From contig PLSX01000205.1 in the NCBI GenBank assembly GCA_003165315.1, positions 1 through 35,781 on the forward strand: a DNA stretch of 35,781 bases, in the 5' to 3' direction. This DNA comes from Acidobacteriota bacterium. GTDB taxonomy: Bacteria; Acidobacteriota; Terriglobia; UBA7540. The notes under the pieces are model-generated. The model saw nothing but the letters and a program-made list of their open reading frames with translations. It had not been told where the DNA came from and made no database searches. Shown here in pieces: positions 18,544-24,304 of this stretch (position 1 is its first letter; every line of letters begins with the position of its first letter). Both the position numbers and the translations under genes were made by a program.

Positions 18544-19080
18544 TTCTTCAGGTAGAAAGGGTTCCGACTACCTATTCCCCCCGGTACCTTTTTCCCTTTA
18601 ACCCCAGCCGTCGCGAAGCGTCTTGCAGTGCGGTCGCAGCAGCTACCGCTTTGCTCGCCCAGCACGATGACGCTTGTGCCATGGCCATCTTGGCCATGCC
18701 CGAGCACGAGCGGTGACGCTTGTCCCCCTTCACGGGCAGGAGGCCCCTAGCACGTCCACCGCTTTTCAATCGTGACTCATCCATTCATCCGATGGTTCCG
18801 CTGCCCAAATGCCCATTCCGGAAAGGCGGTGGCTACTGCGACCGCACTCCAAGACGGCCTTCGCCGATTACCGTGACGTTTTGTCGGCTTCGCCGCCGAG
18901 CCTCGTGGCCCCGCGGTAGTAGCGCCGACCTTGAGGTCGGCATGAGCTCCGGCGTGCCGGGCCAGGTCGGTAGCAGGGCCGAACAGCGTTCGGCCTGGCC
19001 CAGCGCTGCTGGGCCCTACAGACGCTCAACTAAAGGTCAGCGCTACCTTACCCGATGACACGGGTGAGCCAAGTAATCTG
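18544..19080. repeat. Hairpin-rich non-coding repeat zone
   Basis: No credible gene. A 31-nt sequence at 18619-18649 recurs inverted at 18826-18856 with 28 of 31 positions matching; its core is AGTGCGGTCGCAG. Further palindromes include ATGGCCATCTTGGCCAT near 18680, GCCGACCTTGAGGTCGGC near 18930, and CGAACAGCGTTCG and CCCAGCGCTGCTGGG between 18980 and 19015. Codon use in all frames is Arg/Pro/Ser-heavy without recognisable protein. It looks like accumulated dispersed repeats. Confidence 0.6.
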
Positions 19081-19352
19081 TTGCCCTAACTTAAGGGCAA
19101 GAAGGGCCCGAAAGCCCGTGAAACGGGCGTGGTCATGTGGCCCACGGCGAGCCAGCCGTGGGAAAAGAGACAATATCAGTACCGTGTCAGCCCCGTCAGG
19201 GGCGACGTCAGGGTATTCGTACCCGAATGGGGTACCAGACGTCAGAAAGCCCATCGGACATCGCCCCTACCGGGGCTCGAAACCCCTGGTCGCCCGGCTG
19301 TTCCCCACGGCTGGCTCGCCGTGGGCTAAAGGATTGCGCCCGATGCGCGGGC
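19081..19352. repeat. Nested long palindrome of about seven hairpins
   Basis: A 5' hairpin TTGCCCT/AGGGCAA (19081-19100) is followed by a long inverted repeat whose arms are themselves hairpins. The order is GCCCGT-GAA-ACGGGC (19114-19128); CCCACGGC...GCCGTGGG (19141-19162); GCCCC-GTCA-GGGGC (19190-19203); central GGGTA-TTCG-TACCC (19211-19224); GCCCC-TACC-GGGGC (19263-19276); CCCACGGC...GCCGTGGG (19304-19325); GCCCG...CGGGC (19338-19352). The outer hairpins also pair with one another across the centre. A plus-strand frame runs through it, but the palindromic design explains that frame better than coding does. Confidence 0.8.
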
Positions 19353-19658
19353 TTTCCAGCGCTTATTGTCGACAACTTAGCGCTTATGGCCCCTTCTCCT
19401 CAGTTGGGCCCCCCGGACGTAACGCAGGGCCCGCTCTCCGGCCCTGCGGCTTTTCCCAAAAAGGGGGGCTGTGCCCGCCCAGCAGGCGTTTTTTGTCCCA
19501 CCACGAATCAGAACAAACCGGTCAGGAATTTTGCGCGCGGCACAAATGGCGTCATCTTGCAAGGACCGCAGCGCCGGAGAGCGGGCACTGCGCCAACATC
19601 CTCCGACCTTGGGCGCGAATTTTCTTGACAAATGCTAGGCTCTAGTGTAGGCTTTTTA
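19353..19658. other. Non-coding stretch with a terminator-like hairpin and a promoter-like site
   Basis: At about 19422-19445 the arms GCAGGGCC and GGCCCTGC enclose eight bases and are followed by GCTTTT, a terminator-like structure with no gene upstream. At 19625-19653 TTGACA and TAGGCT are 17 bases apart on the plus strand and would direct transcription into the gene-less repeat region to the right. I see no protein gene. Confidence 0.4.
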
Positions 19659-19714
19659 GGGACTCGGGACTCGGGACTCGGGACTCGGGACTCGGCAGGT
19701 GGCAGGTGGCAGGG
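19659..19714 (+). repeat. Heptanucleotide tandem array
   Basis: Five perfect copies of GGGACTC (19659-19693) are followed in phase by GGCAGGT, GGCAGGT and GGCAGGG: eight consecutive 7-bp units of two types. No ORF spans it, so it would not act as a coding phase switch. Confidence 0.9.
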
Positions 19715-20320
19715 TAAAGGTTACAGGTGACAGGTAAGAGGCTCGGAACGCGGACTCCTACAACAACTACCCAAGGATCGAGATCATGTTTGGACCGGGG
19801 CGAAAAAAGCAGGACAAATTATCAAGCGCAAGCAGGCAAAGGGTTAAATTTGTGGACAAGAAGTCGTGTGCGGAGCGAGCTCCGAAAAAAATGTTATTTT
19901 CGACGATCAAAGCCACTAAGTGTATGAAAACAAAAGAAACGTGGACGAAATGCCAGCCCAATGTTCGGACATTCTATTCGAAATGACAGGAAGTGAGCGA
20001 CATTTTAGGCCCAAATGAGACCAAATCGCGGCCAAATGCCTCCAATGACACGAAAGCAACACCTCATCACATTTTCTTCACCACCCCCGTCGCTATCGCT
20101 CCGGCCCCTCCTCATTCAAAGAGGGGAGCCACGGGCAAAGCAAATCTCCCCGCCTGATTCAGAGCTTGTCCTGAACGCAGTGAAGGAATGGGGCCGCCGC
20201 GATGGCGGCAGGGGTGGTTACCGGAGCCGAATTGGCGGGAAACCGGACAGAAAGTCGTGAGCGGATCAGAGGCGAACATTGGCTGGGACTTCAAAAATAA
20301 AGGTGCATCCGGCGATATTC
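19715..20320. other. Gene-less stretch with decayed repeat units
   Basis: No supported gene. At 19924 the string ATGAAAACAAAAGAAACG resembles the start of the ~165-bp unit found to the right and may be a decayed copy. Short reading frames on both strands have no recognisable protein features. Confidence 0.5.
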
Positions 20321-21010
20321 ATGAAAACAAAGGAGCGGGAAAAACACGCGCCAAATGTCGTGAAAAACGACTGGGGGCACATAGGTCCAAAGCGGTGGAC
20401 GTTCGGGCGCAGCCGTAATTCTGACTCCTGGCTCTTGGCTCCTGATTTTCTCCCTTGCGGGGATAACCCGAGAAGTTCATGAAAACAAAGGAACGGGAAA
20501 AATGCACGCGCCAAATGCCGGGAAACACACCAGAGGGCACAGATGTGCGCAGCGGGAGACGTTCAGCCTTGGTCGTAATTCTGACTGCTGGCTCCTGACT
20601 CCCGCCTTTTGATTTCTTCCCTCGCGGGGATAACCCGAGAAGTTGATGAAAATAAAGGAACGGGAAAAAGTAAAAGCGTCAAATGCCGGGAAAAACGACC
20701 GGGGGGACAGATCTCCAAAGCGGTGGACGTTCAGGCGCTCTCGTAATTCTGACTGCTGGCTCCTGGCTCCTGAATCCTGATTTTTCCCCTTGCGGGGATA
20801 ACCCGAGAAGTTGATGAAAACAAAGGAACGGAAAGAATGCACGCGCCAAATGCCGTGAAAAACGACCGGGGGGACCGACGTCCGAGGCAGGGGCATGCAG
20901 GGGAGGGCGTAATCCTAACTCCTAGCTCCTAACCCCTAACTCCTGACTTTTGATTTTTTCCCTTGCGGGGATAACCCGAGAAGTTCATGAAAACAAAGAA
21001 ACAGGAAAAT
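20321..21010 (+). repeat. Tandem array of ~165-bp units (4 full, 1 partial)
   Basis: Units start with ATGAAAACAAAGGAACGGGA at 20321, 20479, 20646, 20814 and 20987, giving lengths of 158, 167, 168 and 173 bp; the last unit fades out after about 25 bp. Each unit contains, in order, the purine-rich head, a CGCCAAATGCCGGGAAAAA block, an AAAGCGGTGGACGTTC block (units 1 and 3 best), a CTCCTGGCTCCTGA pyrimidine-rich block, and the tail TTGCGGGGATAACCCGAGAA just before the next ATG. Units differ by substitutions and by indels that break any common reading frame, so this is a minisatellite rather than a repeat protein. Confidence 0.9.
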
Positions 21011-21133
21011 GCCCTTGTTGATCCCAATCCCGGGCGGGGAGGGTGCCGGTGGGCCGCATCAGCGCTCAATCGCGATTTTTGGGTCTCCGGGCAAGGCGAA
21101 TCCAGATGCCATGCCAAACTAGCAACGGCAAGT
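21011..21133. other. Spacer, nothing recognised
   Basis: Short gene-less sequence between the tandem array and the second TIR element. Confidence 0.4.
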
Positions 21134-21218
21134 TGGTAGTTCAGTTTGATATTGTAGCGGCGAGTTTACCTCGCCAAATGGCGGCGTAAGGCAACCTCTA
21201 CATCAAACTGTACCACTA
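21134..21218 (-). repeat. ~100-bp TIR element, copy 2
   Basis: Read on the minus strand it matches the element at 17439-17542: GTGGTACAGTTTGATGTAG, then GCCGCCATTTGGCGAGG, the hairpin GGCGAG-GTAAA-CTCGCC and the right terminal repeat CTACAATATCAAACTGAAC. It lacks the TCCCGAT/ATCGGGA inner hairpin of copy 1 and is therefore about 19 bp shorter. The two copies are inverted and enclose 3.6 kb that holds the TA pair and all the other repeats. Confidence 0.75.
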
Positions 21219-21235
21219 CGCGCGGCAACCTTAGC

Positions 21236-21264
21236 TTGAATCAGTAAGCCAGCTGGCGTATGAT
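21236..21264 (+). promoter_or_regulatory. Possible promoter upstream of the Tat aminotransferase
   Basis: TTGAAT (21236-21241) and TATGAT (21259-21264) are 17 bases apart. If used, the transcript would carry a leader of about 220 nt before the start at 21494, with no ORF of interest in it. Confidence 0.4.
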
Positions 21265-21493
21265 TTCGCCGCAAGATAAAGTTGGAACGGGGAATTCTGG
21301 ATACAGGCAACATCCGTCCCTTTGAGAATTGTTCCGCCCGGGCTTTCTTCCAACGATTGGTGGGATTTACCTGAGTGGTTCCCCTTGGCTGCATGAAGGC
21401 GCCGGCGAATAAGGCAAGAAGCCAGTTCGAAATGCGCCCCCTCAATTATGTGACCATCGAAATGAACCCCAGTAGAGATCAAGGAGGCATTTA

Positions 21494-22855
21494 ATGAGTT
21501 CTAAAAAGTGGAGTCGGCGGTCATTTCTGCGAGCGGCAGGAGCCACGGGAACGATCGCATCCGCAGCCGGAGGATTGAATCTTGAGCGCGTCCTGGCCGC
21601 GGGACAATCGGTGGCAGGCAGATCGCCGGAGGATGTTGCGCAAGACCCGTTCTACTGGCGGGAAATTCAAATGGATTTCGAGCTGGACCGCACGATCATC
21701 AACCTGAACAACGGCTTTACCTGCCCGACGTCGCGGGTTGCACTGGAATCGGAGATACGCTTCCTGCACATCATCAACATGTCTCCGATTTTCTATCAAG
21801 GGGGCTATGCCGACCGGGTGCAGACGATCCGCTTGCGGATGGCGGCGGAGTTCGGATGCGAACCGGAGGAACTGGCCCTGACCCGCGGCGCCAGTGAGTC
21901 GCTACAGATCGTGCAGAATGGGATCGACCTGAAGCCTGGGGATGAAGTGGTCACGACTGAGCAGGACTACCCCCGCATGTTGACGACGTGGGACCAACGC
22001 ATGCGGCGCGACGGCATCAAAGTCCACCGCATTCAATTCCCCGTCCCCACCACGGCGGACGATCTGGTCCACCGCTTCGAAAAGGCCATCACGCCGCAAA
22101 CCAAGGTCATGCACTTCTGCCACATGACCAATCTGACGGCACAATTGTTCCCGGTGCAACGTCTTGCGCGCCTCGCCCGTTCGAAGGGAATCGTTACTAT
22201 CGTCGATGGCGCCCACGCCCTGGGACAGTTTCCCTTCAAGCTGCGCGATTTGGAGTGCGATGCCTATGGTGTAAGCCTGCACAAATGGCTGCTCGCACCG
22301 ATTGGCAACGGCTGCCTCTACGTGCGCAAGGAGATGATCCCCCGATTCTGGCCGCTGCAAGCAGCACCGGAAGCACAGGACGACGACATCCGAAAATTCG
22401 AAGCCATTGGTACGCACCCCTGGGCCATCCGCGTAGCACTGGGCGAGGCTCTGGCATACCATCAGGCTATCGGAGGCGACCGCAAGGCGGCGCGGTTGCG
22501 CTATTTGACCTTGCGCTGGGCCAACGCACTGAAGGTCCATCCGCGGATTAAAATCCTGACGGATCTCAGCGAACCTGCTCAGGCCTGGGCTGTGGCAGCG
22601 GTCAACATTGAAGGAATTCCCGCCGGGGACCTCTGCAGATTCCTGAATGAAAAGCACCACATCATCACCACGCCGCTCATTGGCGGGGCCCCACCCAATC
22701 AGGTTTATGACTATCAAGCCATTCGGGTGTCGCCCAACATCTACACGACGCTCGAGGAAATTGACACCTTCGTCGCGGCCATGGAAGATGCCTTGAAAAA
22801 CGGCGTTCCCACGCAGGCTTCCCTCGGCGGTGCGCAGGGAGAGGTCTATACATAG
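21494..22855 (+). CDS. Tat-exported class V aminotransferase-like PLP enzyme
   Basis: 453-aa protein of the fold-type I, class V aminotransferase family (cysteine desulfurase / isopenicillin-N epimerase relatives). It opens with a twin-arginine signal, SRRSFLRAAGATG, followed by an Ala/Gly-rich stretch to about residue 36, so export in folded form with its cofactor is likely. PLP-site residues are visible: RGASESL (phosphate loop) near 131-137, TNLTAQLFP near 212-220, D238 in VDGAHALGQ and the Schiff-base K264 in GVSLHKWLLAP. The reaction is not determined; racemisation, lyase or desulfurase chemistry are all possible in this family. AGGAGG lies seven bases before the ATG. About 100 bp downstream follows a small secreted protein on the same strand. 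Confidence 0.9.
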   Translation: MSSKKWSRRSFLRAAGATGTIASAAGGLNLERVLAAGQSVAGRSPEDVAQDPFYWREIQMDFELDRTIINLNNGFTCPTSRVALESEIRFLHIINMSPIFYQGGYADRVQTIRLRMAAEFGCEPEELALTRGASESLQIVQNGIDLKPGDEVVTTEQDYPRMLTTWDQRMRRDGIKVHRIQFPVPTTADDLVHRFEKAITPQTKVMHFCHMTNLTAQLFPVQRLARLARSKGIVTIVDGAHALGQFPFKLRDLECDAYGVSLHKWLLAPIGNGCLYVRKEMIPRFWPLQAAPEAQDDDIRKFEAIGTHPWAIRVALGEALAYHQAIGGDRKAARLRYLTLRWANALKVHPRIKILTDLSEPAQAWAVAAVNIEGIPAGDLCRFLNEKHHIITTPLIGGAPPNQVYDYQAIRVSPNIYTTLEEIDTFVAAMEDALKNGVPTQASLGGAQGEVYT

Positions 22856-22955
22856 CTCGGGTGCCGGTGATCCCGACCTTCATGAAATCATGGGCGGCAT
22901 GCCTGGCAGGTTCGGGCGTGCCGCTCCTCAAAGACTTGCAAGAAGGAGTGTTCAG

Positions 22956-23381
22956 ATGAAACGATTGGCAATTTGGGCAGTGGCGGGAATGGCCTTGGTC
23001 CTCGTCGCGGGAGCTGCACAGGCCTTTGCCCAGAGCACATTCACCGTCCCGTTCCCGTTCAAGGCAGGGGCCACGAGTCTCCCCAAAGGCGATTACTCGG
23101 TTTTCCAAAAAGATGATAGTAATCTCACGCTGCGGCAAGAATCGACGGGCAAGGAGTTTGAGGTTCCCTTTACGAAGAGGCTGGCGCAACCGAATCCGCC
23201 CGTCACAGATCCCCAGATAGTGTTCGATGTGGTTGGAGACTTTGCGCCATCGTATACGGAATATATTACGGTCTATATTCTGGCTGAGGTATGGAAGCCG
23301 GGTGCGGATGGGTTCCTCATCCACGCCATGAAGGGCGCGCACCAGACCCAGACGATCAAGGCGAACAAAGCAAAGCAGTAG
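22956..23381 (+). CDS. Small secreted protein of unknown function
   Basis: 142 aa. A clear Sec signal peptide (MKRLAIWAVAGMALVLVAGAAQAFAQ) with an AxA-type cleavage site near residue 25 precedes a compact beta-rich domain beginning STFTVPFPFKAG and LPKGDYSVF. Secreted proteins with this 'PFxF-G-LPxGxY' opening are, as I recall, abundant in Acidobacteriota and have no assigned function. An AAGGAG ten bases before the ATG at 22956 decides the start; the frame is open further upstream to 22830 but that part overlaps the preceding gene. A hairpin at 23426-23460 follows the gene. Confidence 0.8.
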   Translation: MKRLAIWAVAGMALVLVAGAAQAFAQSTFTVPFPFKAGATSLPKGDYSVFQKDDSNLTLRQESTGKEFEVPFTKRLAQPNPPVTDPQIVFDVVGDFAPSYTEYITVYILAEVWKPGADGFLIHAMKGAHQTQTIKANKAKQ

Positions 23382-23425
23382 ACTCTTAAACTAGCCCATA
23401 AACTTGCCGCGCCCGGTTTCCCCTT

Positions 23426-23460
23426 AATCCCCCCTCGCCCTTGATGAAGCGAGGGGGATT
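23426..23460 (+). terminator. Strong hairpin, probable terminator
   Basis: AATCCCCCCTCGC (23426-23438) pairs with GCGAGGGGGATT (23449-23460), 12 base pairs with one bulged C, around a ten-base loop. It lies 45 bp after the secreted-protein gene. There is no long T-run after it, so it may stall RNA decay rather than end transcription on its own. Confidence 0.5.
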
Positions 23461-23542
23461 CTCCTACCCCTAAAAACAATCCGGCCGTTGGGAGTGTTTT
23501 GCTCCTATGAAGTCGGGCCGTCGAACTGAGCTTGGAGGCAAG

Positions 23543-24241
23543 ATGAAAAAGATAGGCATCCTCGGCGGCATGAGCCCCGAATCCACTACGCTTTACTATG
23601 AGCACATCACCAGGACCTACACGGCGCGGTTCGGCGACTACGGTTATCCTGAGATTCTGATCTATAGCGTGAACTTTCAAAAGTTCGTGGACTGGCAGCA
23701 CAATGGACAGTGGAATGAAGCGGCAAGGGAAATGGCCGAGGCGCTTGAACGGTTGCGTGTGGCCGGCGCCGATTTCGGCCTGATCGCCACCAACACCATG
23801 CATATTGTCTTCGATGAAGTTCAACGCAACGTGCAAATGCCGCTGCTGAGCATCATTCAAGCTACAGCGGAAGCAATCGGGGCTGCGGGGCTCCGGTCCG
23901 TAGGTTTGCTTGGAACCGTGTTCACCATGAGTGAGCCGTTCTTCCGCGAGGGCCTCGAAAGGTCAGGGATCACTGTACTCGTTCCAGAGTCTGACGCTCA
24001 ACAACGGGTAAATGATGTGATTTATCAGGAGTTGTGCCGTGGCGAAATTCGGCCGGTATCACGGCAGATGTTCCTAGAGGTCATCGACGGCCTGCGCCAG
24101 CGTGGTGCGCAGGGCATCATCCTCGGATGTACGGAGATCCCGCTGCTGGTTGAACCGCAGCACTGTGATCTACCTCTGTTCAACACAGCACTGCTGCACG
24201 CGGGGAAGGCGCTGGATTTCGCCCTGCTCCCGACACAGTAA
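23543..24241 (+). CDS. Aspartate/glutamate racemase family protein
   Basis: 232-aa PLP-independent amino-acid racemase. The N-terminus MKKIGILGGMSPESTTLYYE is the phosphate/carboxylate loop of the family. The first catalytic position holds T83 in ATNTMH and the second C196 in ILGCTEIP. This Thr/Cys pair, rather than Cys/Cys, is what E. coli YgeA (T83/C197) uses, so racemisation of aspartate, glutamate or related amino acids in the YgeA manner is likely. The frame is open from 23507 but TTGGAGG stands before the ATG at 23543. It converges with the M16 protease gene; the 63-bp gap shows no good terminator. Confidence 0.92.
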   Translation: MKKIGILGGMSPESTTLYYEHITRTYTARFGDYGYPEILIYSVNFQKFVDWQHNGQWNEAAREMAEALERLRVAGADFGLIATNTMHIVFDEVQRNVQMPLLSIIQATAEAIGAAGLRSVGLLGTVFTMSEPFFREGLERSGITVLVPESDAQQRVNDVIYQELCRGEIRPVSRQMFLEVIDGLRQRGAQGIILGCTEIPLLVEPQHCDLPLFNTALLHAGKALDFALLPTQ

Positions 24242-24304
24242 AAACAGGATCTGCAATCTCACCCAGGCCCATGTCGAGATTGCCGTCCAGCCTTCCCGGC
24301 CACG

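Noticed and set aside
19055-19645. 196-aa plus-strand ORF through the nested palindrome
   Set aside because: The reading frame is explained by GC-rich palindromic hairpins; the start has no ribosome site and the protein has no domain. I recall similar translations appearing as spurious database proteins.
20477-20896. 139-aa minus-strand ORF in the tandem array
   Set aside because: It reads across repeat units (FSRSFVFMNFSGYP repeated), but the frame is not kept in all units because their lengths differ by non-multiples of three.
20321-21010. CRISPR array
   Set aside because: Unit length of about 165 bp, similarity throughout the unit rather than short repeats with unique spacers, and no cas genes.
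21902-22717. 271-aa minus-strand ORF
   Set aside because: Antisense to the PLP enzyme, whose active-site residues show the true strand.
22830-22955. Longer N-terminus of the small secreted protein
   Set aside because: It would overlap the end of the preceding gene and hide a clean signal peptide; AAGGAG marks the start at 22956.
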